Origin: Dokdonia sinensis
GTDB taxonomy: Bacteria > Bacteroidota > Bacteroidia > Flavobacteriales > Flavobacteriaceae
Reading direction: 5' to 3'
DNA length: 64,000 nt
NCBI RefSeq assembly: GCF_003688895.1
Contig: NZ_REFV01000005.1
Location: 1-64,000 of the forward strand
The first letter of the stretch is position 1; every line of letters begins with the position of its first letter. The notes beneath the pieces were generated by a model. The model searched no databases and had not been told where the DNA came from. It saw nothing but the letters and a program-made list of their open reading frames with translations. Positions 19,290 to 29,000 of the stretch are shown here, piece by piece. A program made the translations under genes and the position numbers.

Positions 19290-20630
19290 CTAGGAAACTA
19301 GCATCCTAATTTCTTGATCTCCCTCTATACCAAGCTTCTTGTAAATAGATTTTGTAGTATCGTTAACCTCTTCTCCTGAAAGGCGATAGTCTGTAGAAAT
19401 GTGTTCGTTAGAATGTCCTTTGGAAATTCCTTGTAACACTTTTACTTCTAGGTTTGTTAAGTTAAATTCACTTATTAAAGTTTCTAGATACGAGTCGTCT
19501 GCATCTTGAATTTTCTTGTATTGATCTAATGTTTCAATACGCTGTAAATAAGTCTTTATCTGTTGTTTCATTAATGATCCCTGCACTTGTAGCTTTTTGA
19601 AACTCCACATCATTGCAAATGTTATAAGAACAACATCAATGAGTACAAAGATTTTTGCCCCAAAAGTGGTTATAGAAATTAAGGAGAGTCCATACGTATG
19701 AAGTACAGAAATTTCTAACATCAAATATATATTGAAGATGTAGATTAGTCCTATAAGCCAATATATAGTACGGTTCTTTGTCTTTAAGATTCCAATTATC
19801 CATACTGCCACAATGGTCGCAACAGTAAAAACATCTGACAGGAAATAAAAGAACATATCGTGCGTGGCAAAGTAGAGGAGCATAAATATTGCCGCGATAC
19901 TAACCAATGAGATGAGTATAATCTTTTGAACTTTAGCGCGGTGTCTTAACTTCAAATAATAGAAGGCAAAACAAAAGCCAAAGAAACCAACCAAGAAATG
20001 GCTGAACAGCTCGAGATATATAAGAGCATCAAACTCAGCGTGAAATAAGTACCAAAAGTTATCTCTTGCAAGAATAGTATATGCCACGACAAATGCTAGG
20101 GAGGCGTGGAATAGGAAAATTTTATTTTTTGTTATAAAAAAGAAAATCAATGTAGCAAATATGAGGGATAGTATAGTACCATAAAAAATTCCAGCACCTA
20201 ATAAATCGTGTTTTTCAGATGAAATAAACTCAGCCTCTTCTAGCACTTCAATGGGGAAATATGCTTCTTGTTTAAATTCGGCTTTTAGATATAAAGGAAA
20301 TTCTATTAATCTGTCTATTAGAAAGAAAGATGGATAACGCGTGTCCGCCATTAATGGGAGCGACTTCCCATTACTATCCTTGAGTTCCAGAAGTCCTGTA
20401 TGATTACTATATATAGTGAGCATCTCCCGGGGATTCTCAATCTGAGGGATTTTAAACCAATAGGTTCCATTATCTAAACCGTGATTATTATCGAGAATAG
20501 GGGAGAAGTCAGCATTATGAATGGAAGTGAAGTCTTCTTGAGCCTCTTTATCATATATATAAAGGACATCGGACTGGGCAAACAACTCGCCAGTAATGAG
20601 AACCAATAAAAGAAACAACCACTTCATCAT
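19290..20630 (-). CDS. Membrane receptor with 7TMR-DISM module and C-terminal LuxR-type HTH
   Basis: 446 residues from the ATG at 20630; the open frame extends 25 codons upstream but MMKWLFLLLVLITG is a clear signal peptide start. Order of parts: signal peptide; a periplasmic beta-rich sensor like 7TMR-DISMED2 (to about residue 150); seven closely spaced transmembrane helices (about 155-360); a short charged linker/coiled coil (GSLMKQQIKTYLQRIETLDQ); and a C-terminal HTH of the GerE/LuxR type (NLTNLEVKVLQGISKGHS...IYKKLGI). No kinase or receiver domain is present. It should be a one-step receptor that binds DNA while held in the membrane, or after proteolytic release. The ligand and target genes are unknown. 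Its 5' end faces the fumC terminator. Confidence 0.8.
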   Translation of the reverse strand: MMKWLFLLLVLITGELFAQSDVLYIYDKEAQEDFTSIHNADFSPILDNNHGLDNGTYWFKIPQIENPREMLTIYSNHTGLLELKDSNGKSLPLMADTRYPSFFLIDRLIEFPLYLKAEFKQEAYFPIEVLEEAEFISSEKHDLLGAGIFYGTILSLIFATLIFFFITKNKIFLFHASLAFVVAYTILARDNFWYLFHAEFDALIYLELFSHFLVGFFGFCFAFYYLKLRHRAKVQKIILISLVSIAAIFMLLYFATHDMFFYFLSDVFTVATIVAVWIIGILKTKNRTIYWLIGLIYIFNIYLMLEISVLHTYGLSLISITTFGAKIFVLIDVVLITFAMMWSFKKLQVQGSLMKQQIKTYLQRIETLDQYKKIQDADDSYLETLISEFNLTNLEVKVLQGISKGHSNEHISTDYRLSGEEVNDTTKSIYKKLGIEGDQEIRMLVS

Positions 20631-20713
20631 AAATATAAAGACAATATAATGTCTTGATATACTCAAACATAACAAGTTAATGTAACGTGAGTTTGAGAAG
20701 TGCAAACATATGC

Positions 20714-20749
20714 AAAAAATCCGATAAATTACACTTTATCGGATTTTTA
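20714..20749 (-). terminator. fumC terminator (symmetric)
   Basis: AATCCGATAAA (20718-20728) pairs perfectly with TTTATCGGATT (20735-20745). The minus strand continues into a T-run. It lies 47 bp after the fumC stop. Confidence 0.85.
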
Positions 20750-20795
20750 TGCTTTTAAACGATATTTTTAGCATACAGTCATAATATTAACTTAC

Positions 20796-22181
20796 TTAGA
20801 CCATATCTTCAGGACGCACCCACTCGTCAAATTCTTGTGCAGTAACATATCCTAGATTAACAGCTTCCTCTTTGAGGGTTGTTCCATTTTCGTGTGCAGT
20901 ATTTGCAATCTCTGCTGCTTTATAATACCCTATTTTGGTATTAAGTGCAGTTACGAGCATTAAGGAATTGTTTAATAATTCAGTAATTCTCTTTTGATTT
21001 GGCTCTATACCGCTAGCGCAATGTTCTGCAAAGGAAACGCAGGCATCTCCTATAAGCTGTGCGCTCTGTAATAAATTTGCTGCCATTACGGGTTTAAAAA
21101 CATTCAGTTCATAGTGTCCTTGCATACCACCCACACTAATGGCAACATCATTACCCATTACCTGAGCACAGACCATCGTAATCGCTTCACATTGTGTAGG
21201 ATTCACTTTACCAGGCATAATGGATGAACCTGGCTCGTTTGCAGGAATGGTGATTTCTCCAATCCCGCTACGAGGACCAGAAGCTAATAGACGTATATCA
21301 TTTGCGATTTTATTTAAAGAGACGGCAAGTTGCTTAAGGGCTCCGTGCGTTTCAACAATGGCATCGTGAGCAGCAAGTGCTTCAAACTTATTATCTGCCG
21401 TACGGAATGGATGTCCGGTAAACTTAGCCATATACTCTGCAACACGTTTGGAGTAGCCTTTTGGGGTGTTCAAACCTGTGCCAACGGCGGTTCCGCCTAA
21501 AGCTAACTGCGATAAATGATCTAGTGTTGCTTCTAGAGCTTTCAAACCGTGGTCGAGTTGTGAGACATACCCAGAAAATTCTTGTCCTAACGTGAGTGGC
21601 GTAGCGTCCATAAGGTGCGTACGACCTATCTTCACCACTTTTTTGAATTTCTCAGATTTCGCCTTGAGCGTATCTCTTAATTTTCTTACGCCAGGAATTG
21701 TAACTTCTACGACTTTCTTATAGCCGGCGATATGCATTCCTGTAGGGAACGTATCATTAGAGGATTGTGACTTGTTTACATCATCATTAGGTTGCAAGGT
21801 TTTATCCCCTTCGCCTATTTTCTTTCCTGCAAGTTGATGTGCGCGATTTGCGATGACCTCGTTCACATTCATGTTGCTTTGTGTTCCAGAACCAGTCTGC
21901 CAGATCACCAGCGGAAACTGGTCGTCGTGCTTACCTTCAAGAATCTCATCACATACTTGTGCGATAAGATCCCGCTTCTCAATCGGAAGACCACCCAACT
22001 CGCAGTTTGTAAATGCAGCAGCTTTCTTTAATACGGCAAAGCCATAAACGATTTCAAGAGGCATAGAGCCTGGAGCTCCTATTTTAAAATTATTTCTAGA
22101 GCGCTCGGTTTGTGCGCCCCAAAGTTTATCGGCAGGGACTTTAACCTCGCCCATTGTGTCTTTTTCAATTCTATATTCCAT
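20796..22181 (-). CDS. fumC: Class II fumarate hydratase
   Basis: A 461-residue iron-independent fumarase interconverting fumarate and L-malate in the TCA cycle, active as a tetramer. Conserved segments: [29 protein letters not shown], and the superfamily signature [11 protein letters not shown] from about residue 316 with the catalytic serine loop. The length is normal for FumC. Upstream on the minus strand there is TTGACA (22233-22238) and a -7-type TAAATTTG (22204-22211). The gene is monocistronic, with its own terminator. Confidence 0.96.
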   Translation of the reverse strand: MEYRIEKDTMGEVKVPADKLWGAQTERSRNNFKIGAPGSMPLEIVYGFAVLKKAAAFTNCELGGLPIEKRDLIAQVCDEILEGKHDDQFPLVIWQTGSGTQSNMNVNEVIANRAHQLAGKKIGEGDKTLQPNDDVNKSQSSNDTFPTGMHIAGYKKVVEVTIPGVRKLRDTLKAKSEKFKKVVKIGRTHLMDATPLTLGQEFSGYVSQLDHGLKALEATLDHLSQLALGGTAVGTGLNTPKGYSKRVAEYMAKFTGHPFRTADNKFEALAAHDAIVETHGALKQLAVSLNKIANDIRLLASGPRSGIGEITIPANEPGSSIMPGKVNPTQCEAITMVCAQVMGNDVAISVGGMQGHYELNVFKPVMAANLLQSAQLIGDACVSFAEHCASGIEPNQKRITELLNNSLMLVTALNTKIGYYKAAEIANTAHENGTTLKEEAVNLGYVTAQEFDEWVRPEDMV

Positions 22182-22266
22182 CTGGCGGTAATTTTATAAG
22201 TGACAAATTTACGATTTTGGCGTCAGTATTATTGTCAATAAACTGTCAATAAAGTTCATTTTTCTC

Positions 22267-22298
22267 TTGGAAAAAAGAAGAGCAAATCGGTATCTTTG
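22267..22298 (+). promoter_or_regulatory. Bacteroidetes-type promoter of the 60-residue membrane protein gene
   Basis: -33 TTG at 22267-22269 and -7 TATCTTTG at 22291-22298 with 21 bp between. It overlaps the upstream in-frame ATG-like start of the open frame, which argues that translation really starts at 22327. Confidence 0.6.
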
Positions 22299-22326
22299 CC
22301 ACAACACTAAGAAAACACGGTACGTT

Positions 22327-22509
22327 ATGTTCGATTTTGATCAATATTTAGGATTTCTTGCATTTTTAACTATCCTTACCATAGGATTCTGGTTAATGAT
22401 ATTCTTACTCACTTTTGTGATTCCATATTGGGTAGGAGGTTCGATTGTAGAAATGCTAAAAGAAAAGAACGAAGAGCGCAAGGCAAAGAAAGCGGCTAAG
22501 AACGCTTAA
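22327..22509 (+). CDS. Small single- or double-span membrane protein, 60 residues
   Basis: Starts MFDFDQYLGFLAFL at 22327. A longer frame to 22267 exists, but it would begin inside the promoter. There is one long or two short hydrophobic segments (residues 8-40, LGFLAFLTILTIGFWLMIFL... then VIPYWVGGSI) followed by a basic tail (KEKNEERKAKKAAKNA). It has no recognised domain; the topology suggests an inner-membrane peptide with a cytoplasmic basic tail. It has its own promoter and terminator, so it is an independent gene rather than a remnant. Confidence 0.6.
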   Translation: MFDFDQYLGFLAFLTILTIGFWLMIFLLTFVIPYWVGGSIVEMLKEKNEERKAKKAAKNA

Positions 22510-22533
22510 TTTACTTCGTAATATATAATTAGG

Positions 22534-22559
22534 AAACCAGCAGTATTGCTGGTTTTTTT
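22534..22559 (+). terminator. Terminator of the small membrane protein gene
   Basis: AAACCAGCA (22534-22542) pairs with TGCTGGTTT (22547-22555), 4-base loop, then a T-run. It directly faces the DUF4268 stop at 22565. Confidence 0.85.
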
Positions 22560-22564
22560 GTGCC

Positions 22565-22993
22565 TCAACTTTTTATAAAATCCTCATATTCTAAGAAGAA
22601 AGCTTCCATTTTAGACATATAGGTATGGAAAAATTCAAAAACTTCTGGCCAGCTGTGCTTATTATTTATGCTAACGTTTTCAAGTGCTAGGTAACATCTT
22701 GAAATTATTTTTTGATTATCTAGCACATAATCTTCCTCAAAAATTAGATCTTCTGATATTTCATCCTTCATCAGATTTTTAAGGCTCAGCAGTTTGTCAA
22801 AGTAATATGCCCGAAATACTTCATCATTCGACTCAGAGTCTATAGCAACGAGCGCACGCTTGTTGTCAAAATCAAATTTCAAACTGAAATCCTTGATCCT
22901 CGTATTGTACAATAACCACTTACGAGGATATCGTTTCCCGAAAAATATCCAGAACTGCTGGCGTATTTGTTTAGCTTCTTCTCTGGAGAACAT
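22565..22993 (-). CDS. DUF4268 family protein
   Basis: A 142-residue soluble protein. The N-terminal FWIFFGKRYPRKWLLYNTRI matches the DUF4268 family, which is common in Bacteroidetes and also found as a C-terminal module of some restriction-like proteins. Alternating beta strands (FSLKFDFDNKRALVAID) and helices are visible, without clear catalytic residues. It begins immediately after the ZIP transporter stop (22994), so the two are cotranscribed; no functional link is evident. The activity is unknown. Confidence 0.8.
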   Translation of the reverse strand: MFSREEAKQIRQQFWIFFGKRYPRKWLLYNTRIKDFSLKFDFDNKRALVAIDSESNDEVFRAYYFDKLLSLKNLMKDEISEDLIFEEDYVLDNQKIISRCYLALENVSINNKHSWPEVFEFFHTYMSKMEAFFLEYEDFIKS

Positions 22994-23662
22994 CTAGATA
23001 AAATATGCGATGATAATTCCCAATAAAATCACACCTAGTTTTGAGGCGTTGAATTGGTGATTCTTTGATGATTCAAATAATATTGTAGTGGACACGTGCA
23101 ACAACACCCCGACCACAAAAGCATTTACACTGGCGGAGTAGGTTTGCAGGGTGGGGAAGTACGCTTTCGCGAAAGCGCCCAAAGGAGTCATCATCGCAAA
23201 CACCACTAGAAAGAGCGCACATTGCAATCTTGTCAATTTAGAATGCAATAAAAACACCGAAATAATCACTGCAATCGGAATTTTGTGTACTACAACACCA
23301 TATAGTAGACTCTGATTTTCGGCAATGGGGAAGCCTTCAATAAGTGCGTGGAAACAGAGACTCACAAAAAGCAACCAAGGAAACTTTGCATTATCCTTGT
23401 GATGTACGTGACCGTGTTCTGCACCTTTAGATCCAAATTCAAGAATAATCTGAACCAAAAGTCCAGCCATAATAAAGATGCCTATATGCTCACTTTGAGA
23501 AGCATAGACCTCGGGCAAAAATTCAAATATCGTCACCGAAAGTAAGAACGCCCCACTGAACGAAAGCAACAGTTTTACGCCGTGATCTACCGCCGGTTTA
23601 AAAATCATTGCGATTAAATAACCTGTGGCGACTGCCAGAATGGGAAGTAAGATTGCTTGCAA
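22994..23662 (-). CDS. ZIP-family divalent metal transporter
   Basis: A 222-residue inner-membrane protein with about eight helices, related to ZIP (ZRT/IRT-like) zinc/iron uptake proteins. The conserved metal-path helices show HALIEGFPI (His105, Glu109) and VVHKIPIAV (His126). A histidine-rich loop (HGHVHH, residues 83-88) is typical of ZIP cytoplasmic metal-binding loops. Residues 163-167 are AFAKA, encoded by the palindrome copy at 23162-23177 in an extramembrane turn. It is the first gene of a two-gene unit with the DUF4268 gene. The substrate metal cannot be decided from sequence. Confidence 0.85.
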   Translation of the reverse strand: MQAILLPILAVATGYLIAMIFKPAVDHGVKLLLSFSGAFLLSVTIFEFLPEVYASQSEHIGIFIMAGLLVQIILEFGSKGAEHGHVHHKDNAKFPWLLFVSLCFHALIEGFPIAENQSLLYGVVVHKIPIAVIISVFLLHSKLTRLQCALFLVVFAMMTPLGAFAKAYFPTLQTYSASVNAFVVGVLLHVSTTILFESSKNHQFNASKLGVILLGIIIAYFI

Positions 23663-23715
23663 AGGTGCGGTGGTTGATTATCTAAGGCGATAAAAATACT
23701 GTATTTTTGTGGTAT

Positions 23716-24885
23716 ATGAAGACCGACAATCAAAACTTTAAAATGGTGGCCAAAACATTTTTTGGCTTCGAAGATATACTAGCAGAGGAACTGCGCAATC
23801 TGGGCGCAGGAAACGTGGAGAAAGGGGTGCGTAATGTTTCTTTTGAAGGAGATAAAGGGTTTATGTACAAGGCAAACCTGTGCTTGCGTACGGCTGTAAA
23901 AGTACTTAAGCCTATTGCGGAGTTTCGCGTGATGAATGAGAATGACCTGTATCGTCGCGTGCAACGTATGAACCTGAGGGAGTTTATGAACGTGAATACG
24001 ACTTTTGCCATCAATGCTACGGTTACGGGAGACCTGTTTACACACTCACAGTACGTGGCTTTTAAAACTAAAGATGCGATTGTAGATAAGTTCCGTAAAG
24101 AAGAAAATGTACGCCCTAATGTAGATACAAAACATCCAGATATACGACTCAACGTACACATTCAAAACAATTGGTGTACCGTCTCACTGGACAGTAGTGG
24201 AGCTTCACTACACCATAGAGGTTATCGAACAGCAACAAATATTGCGCCTATAAATGAGGCATTGGCAGCAGGCTTGATTATGTTGAGCGGTTGGCACGGG
24301 CAGAGTGATTTTCTGGATCCTATGTGTGGTTCTGGAACGATGTGTATTGAGGCGGCAATGATTGCCTGTAATGTTCCTGCAAACCTTAACCGAAAGGAAT
24401 TTGCGTTCGAGAAATGGGATGATTGGGATGTGGACCTGTATGAGCTTATTGAGGCTGCGCAGTTAAAACATATTAGAGATTTTAGATACAAAATCACAGG
24501 ATACGATAAAGCACCTTCTGCCATTGCAAAGGCAAAGGAGAATATAAAAAATGCCCAACTCGAGGACTTTATCACTGTAAAGGAGCAAAACTTCTTTGAA
24601 ACCCAAAAAGAAGGCAATGATTTTCTCCAGATGGTTTTTAACCCGCCCTATGGAGAGCGACTACCCGTGGAGATGGAGGAATTCTATAAACAAATAGGGG
24701 ACACGCTAAAAACGGGGTATCCAGGTTCACACGCCTGGTTGATTACTTCAAATATGGAGTCTTTAAAACACGTAGGCCTGCGTCCTAGCCGTAAAATAAA
24801 ATGTTTCAATGGTAGTTTAGAAAGTAGGCTCGTAAAATATGAAATGTACGAGGGTAGCAAGAAGGGGAAGTATCAGGAGGATTGA
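23716..24885 (+). CDS. THUMP-domain class I rRNA/RNA methyltransferase (RlmL N-terminal type)
   Basis: 390 residues from the ATG at 23716; a TTG three codons earlier is possible but overlaps the likely -7 element TATTTTTG just before it. The N-terminal THUMP RNA-binding domain spans about residues 1-160 (FFGFEDILAEELRNLGA is characteristic), and a Rossmann methyltransferase follows with SAM motif FLDPMCGSGTMCIEAAM (near 200) and catalytic NPPYGER from about 309. It belongs to the group related to the N-terminal half of RlmL (m2G2445 of 23S rRNA), so N2-guanine methylation of rRNA is likely. It is divergent from the ZIP gene. Confidence 0.9.
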   Translation: MKTDNQNFKMVAKTFFGFEDILAEELRNLGAGNVEKGVRNVSFEGDKGFMYKANLCLRTAVKVLKPIAEFRVMNENDLYRRVQRMNLREFMNVNTTFAINATVTGDLFTHSQYVAFKTKDAIVDKFRKEENVRPNVDTKHPDIRLNVHIQNNWCTVSLDSSGASLHHRGYRTATNIAPINEALAAGLIMLSGWHGQSDFLDPMCGSGTMCIEAAMIACNVPANLNRKEFAFEKWDDWDVDLYELIEAAQLKHIRDFRYKITGYDKAPSAIAKAKENIKNAQLEDFITVKEQNFFETQKEGNDFLQMVFNPPYGERLPVEMEEFYKQIGDTLKTGYPGSHAWLITSNMESLKHVGLRPSRKIKCFNGSLESRLVKYEMYEGSKKGKYQED

Positions 24886-25012
24886 AATTGAAATTAAATT
24901 CGAATACAATGAATCATTGGTGGTTGTCCCGATAGTAATCGGAACGTATTGAAACTACCGAATTAAAGAAAGTCGATTGCGGGGACGAGATATCCGCCTT
25001 CGCAGATATTAA

Positions 25013-25588
25013 ATGAAGATTTACACAAAGACAGGAGATAAGGGAACAACCGCACTATTTGGCGGTACGCGCGTGCCTAAACACCACATCCGTATTGATA
25101 GCTACGGGACGGTAGATGAGTTGAACTCGCATATCGGTTTAATACGGGATCAGGAAATTGACCCTCGTAGTAAGGAGATCTTGGTTCATATTCAGGATAA
25201 ACTATTTACCGTAGGTGCTGTTCTAGCAACAGACCCAGAAAAGGCGACGCTCAAAAACGGAAAAGACCGATTAAATATCCCAAAAATAGATGAAGAGGAT
25301 ATTGAACTTCTTGAAAAAGAGATGGATATAATGAACGACCATCTCCCGCAGATGACGCATTTTGTATTACCTGGAGGTCATACCACGGTGTCATACTGTC
25401 ATATTGCGCGCTGTGTGTGCCGTAGGGCAGAGCGTTTGGCGTCAGCGCTTTATGAACTCGAGCCCTTTGATGAGCATACCTTGAAATACCTTAACCGACT
25501 TTCTGACTACCTTTTTGTGCTGGCACGGAAGTTGTCCTCAGACCTGCAAGCAGAAGAAGTTAAGTGGATTCCTAAGAAGTTGGAATAA
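25013..25588 (+). CDS. PduO-type ATP:cob(I)alamin adenosyltransferase
   Basis: A 191-residue cytoplasmic enzyme that transfers the adenosyl group of ATP to cob(I)alamin, giving the coenzyme used by radical B12 enzymes. The N-terminal ATP-binding motif TKTGDKGTTALFGG (residues 5-18) and the C-terminal helix with VCRRAERL and LNRLSDYLFVLAR are the family signatures; it should form a trimer of five-helix bundles. No cobalamin riboswitch-like structure was recognised in the 127 bp upstream, which instead holds a short GTCCCGATAGTAATCGGAAC hairpin. It is a single gene. Confidence 0.93.
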   Translation: MKIYTKTGDKGTTALFGGTRVPKHHIRIDSYGTVDELNSHIGLIRDQEIDPRSKEILVHIQDKLFTVGAVLATDPEKATLKNGKDRLNIPKIDEEDIELLEKEMDIMNDHLPQMTHFVLPGGHTTVSYCHIARCVCRRAERLASALYELEPFDEHTLKYLNRLSDYLFVLARKLSSDLQAEEVKWIPKKLE

Positions 25589-25609
25589 CGGAAATTGTTT
25601 ATTTATTGC

Positions 25610-25629
25610 TACGCTTTCGCGAAAGCGTA
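25610..25629. repeat. Iterated palindrome, 20-bp full copy
   Basis: CGCTTTCGCGAAAGCG extended by TA on each side, perfect over 20 bp. It lies 22 bp after the adenosyltransferase stop, without a T-run. Confidence 0.95.
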
Positions 25630-25694
25630 ACCTAAAATGATGACCACCTGATTTACACGTTCTTAAATTTATTTTGAAATAATTGTCAATTCAC

Positions 25695-25724
25695 TTGCAT
25701 TTCTGTCTAGAAAAATTATTTTTG
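25695..25724 (+). promoter_or_regulatory. Bacteroidetes promoter of the DUF2795 gene
   Basis: -33 TTG at 25695-25697 and -7 TATTTTTG at 25717-25724 with exactly 19 bp between, the optimal form for the phylum's housekeeping sigma factor. Transcription would start near 25731, leaving a leader of about 20 bases. Confidence 0.75.
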
Positions 25725-25749
25725 CAGAAATTATAAATACACAATTGCT

Positions 25750-25971
25750 ATGTACTGGACTTTAGAACTAGCTTCTTATTTAAGTGATGCGCCTTGGCCT
25801 GCGACTAAGGACGAATTGATCGATTATGCGATTAGAACGGGGGCACCACTTGAAGTAGTTGAAAATCTACAATCTATTGAGGATGAAGGTGATTCTTACG
25901 ATTCAATCGAAGAGATTTGGCCAGATTATCCTTCAGACGAGGATTACCTCTGGAACGAGGATGAATATTAA
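25750..25971 (+). CDS. DUF2795 family small acidic protein
   Basis: A 73-residue very acidic protein beginning MYWTLELASYLSDAPWPATKDELIDYAIR. The N-terminal ~50 residues match DUF2795, a small helical domain of unknown function that is widespread in Bacteroidetes; the tail (PSDEDYLWNEDEY) is rich in Asp, Glu and Tyr. It has its own strong promoter and a terminator, so it is probably well expressed. No partner is evident from the neighbourhood. Confidence 0.85.
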   Translation: MYWTLELASYLSDAPWPATKDELIDYAIRTGAPLEVVENLQSIEDEGDSYDSIEEIWPDYPSDEDYLWNEDEY

Positions 25972-25998
25972 TAACAAAACACGTTAAAAACACAAATA

Positions 25999-26026
25999 AA
26001 AGTCTCGCTATGAGGCTTTTTTTTTG
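25999..26026 (+). terminator. Terminator of the DUF2795 gene
   Basis: AAAGTCTC (25999-26007 area) pairs with GAGGCTTT, including one G-U pair, around the loop GCTAT, followed by eight or nine T. Confidence 0.75.
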
Positions 26027-26070
26027 AGTAAATTTAGCGTTTAGAATATTGACACAAACAAGACCATATT

Positions 26071-29000
26071 ATGGGATTTTTAGATAATGTATTAAAGATT
26101 TTTGTAGGTGATAAAGCAAAGCAAGATGTTTCTGCTATTATGCCTATTGTTGAGCAAGTAAAAGCTTTGGGGAGCGCTATGGAGAGCCTTTCTTTAGATG
26201 AATTGCGTGCTAAAACGTTAGCGTTTAAAGATAGAATTGCTCTAGACCAAAAGGAACTGAGAGATAAAATTGATGCTCTTAAAATTGAAGCAGATGAGAC
26301 AGACGATATAGATCGTCGAGAAGATATCTATACTGAAATTGATAAGCTAGAGGACGATATATATGACCTCACACAGAAAACGCTTAACGATATTCTTCCA
26401 GAAGCCTATGCGGTTGTAAAGGAGACAGCAAGACGTTTTAAAGAAAATGAATCTCTAGAAGTAACAGCAACAGAGTATGACCGTCTTTTAAGTGGTGATA
26501 AGGATTATGTGCAGTTAGATGGAGACAAGGCTATCTGGGCAAACAGCTGGGATGCTGTAGGGAAGGAAGTAACTTGGGATATGGTTCACTACGATGTACA
26601 ACTCGTAGGTGGTATCGCAATGCACCAAGGTAAAATTGCCGAGATGCAAACGGGAGAAGGTAAAACGCTTGTGGCGACACTTCCTGTATATCTTAATGCC
26701 TTAACTGGTTGGGGCGTACACCTTGTAACTGTAAACGATTACCTAGCCAAACGTGATATGGCGTGGATGGCACCTTTATTCCAGTTTCACGGACTAACAA
26801 TAGACTGTATAGATTACCACAGACCTAATAGTGAAGAGCGCCGTAAAGCCTATAATGCAGATATAACCTACGGAACTAATAATGAATTTGGTTTTGATTA
26901 TTTGAGAGATAATATGTCTCACAAACCTCAAGACCTCGTGCAACGTGCACCGCATTATGCCATTGTAGATGAGGTGGATTCGGTACTTGTAGATGATGCG
27001 CGTACGCCATTAATTATTTCTGGACCAGTTCCTAAAGGAGATGTGCACGAGTTTGATGCACTCAAGCCTAGCATAGAAAAAATTGTTGAGTTACAAAGAA
27101 AGAAACTCGTAGGAACACTCGCCGAAGCAAAGAAACTCATCGCTGCAGGAGATACAAAAGAGGGTGGAGTACAACTACTACGTGTTTTCCGCGGATTGCC
27201 TAAAAACAAGGCGCTCATTAAATTCTTGAGTGAAGAAGGAATACGTTTGTTATTGCAAAAGACGGAGAACTTCTATATGCAGGATAATAATCGTGAGATG
27301 CCTAAGATTGATTCCGAACTTTATTTTACAATAGAGGAGAAGAACAATCAGATTGAATTGACTGATTTAGGTATTGAGACACTTTCTGGAAAGGATGATC
27401 CTAACTTCTTTGTGATGCCAGAAATTGGTATGGAAATCGGAAAGATTGAGGCAAAAGGACTCTCTCCAGAAGAAGAAGCGGCAGAAAAGGAAATACTCTT
27501 CAAGGACTTTGGTATCAAGTCTGAGCGCATCCACACCATGAATCAATTGCTTAAGGCATACACTTTATTTGAAAAAGATACGGAGTATGTAGTAATGGAC
27601 AATAAAGTGATGATTGTCGATGAGCAAACAGGTCGTATTATGGACGGTCGTCGCTATAGTGACGGATTGCACCAAGCGATTGAAGCTAAGGAAAATGTAA
27701 AGATTGAAGATGCTACCCAAACTTTTGCAACTGTAACCTTACAGAATTACTTCCGTATGTACCGCAAACTATCTGGTATGACGGGTACTGCGATTACAGA
27801 GGCTGGCGAACTTTGGGAAATCTATAAACTGGATGTGGTAGAGATTCCTACAAACCGTCCTATTGCTCGTGATGATAGAGATGATTTAGTCTATAAAACA
27901 AAACGTGAAAAATATAATGCAGTAATCGATGAGGTGACAAACTTGTCTAATGCTGGAAGACCGGTACTTATCGGTACAACCTCAGTTGAGATATCTGAGT
28001 TGTTGAGTCGTATGCTTACCATACGTAAAGTACCACACAATGTACTGAACGCAAAACTGCACAAGAAAGAGGCAGATATTGTTGCAGAAGCTGGTAATGC
28101 TGGAATTGTAACCATTGCGACAAATATGGCGGGTCGTGGTACGGATATTAAACTTTCAGATAAGGTTAAAGCAGCAGGAGGACTTGCAATTATTGGTACA
28201 GAGCGTCACGATTCTCGTCGTGTAGATAGGCAGTTACGTGGTCGTGCTGGACGTCAAGGGGATCCTGGAAGTTCTCAGTTCTATGTTTCACTAGAAGATA
28301 ACTTGATGCGTCTTTTTGGATCTGAGCGTATTGCTAAGATGATGGATAGACTCGGGTTAAAAGAAGGAGAAGTAATACAGCACGGGATGATTTCAAAATC
28401 TATCGAGCGTGCACAGAAAAAGGTAGAGGAAAACAACTTTGGGGTTCGTAAGCGTCTTCTGGAATATGATGATGTGATGAATGCACAACGTGAAGTGGTT
28501 TACAAACGTCGTCGTCACGCATTGTTTGGAGAGCGTCTTCGTGTAGATCTTGCAAATATGATTTACGACACGGTAGAGAATGTTGTAGAGAGTAATAAGC
28601 AAGCACAGGATTATAAGAACTTTGAGTTTGAGCTCATTCGTTATTTCTCAATGCCGAGTCCTGTAGATGAGAATGAGTTTGCAAACTCCAATCCTAAAAA
28701 ACTAGCAGATAAAATCTACCAAGCTGCCTTTGAGCATTACCGTGAGAAAATGGAGCGCAATGCAAACCTTGCATTTCCTATTATCAAGCGTGTGTATGAA
28801 GATCCAGCAAGTAAATTTGAGCGTATCGTCGTTCCTTTTACAGATGGGAACAAAGAAATACGTGTCGTAACAAACCTTAAGGAAGCTTATGATACAGATG
28901 GTAAGCAACTGGTAAATGATTTTGAGAAGAACATTACCCTAGCCATCATAGATGATGCTTGGAAGACCCACCTTCGTAAGATGGATGAACTCAAGCAAAG

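Noticed and set aside
24930-25012. Cobalamin riboswitch upstream of the adenosyltransferase
   Set aside because: Only a short GTCCCGATAGTAATCGGAAC hairpin is present; no B12-box-like sequence or long structured leader fits in 127 bp.
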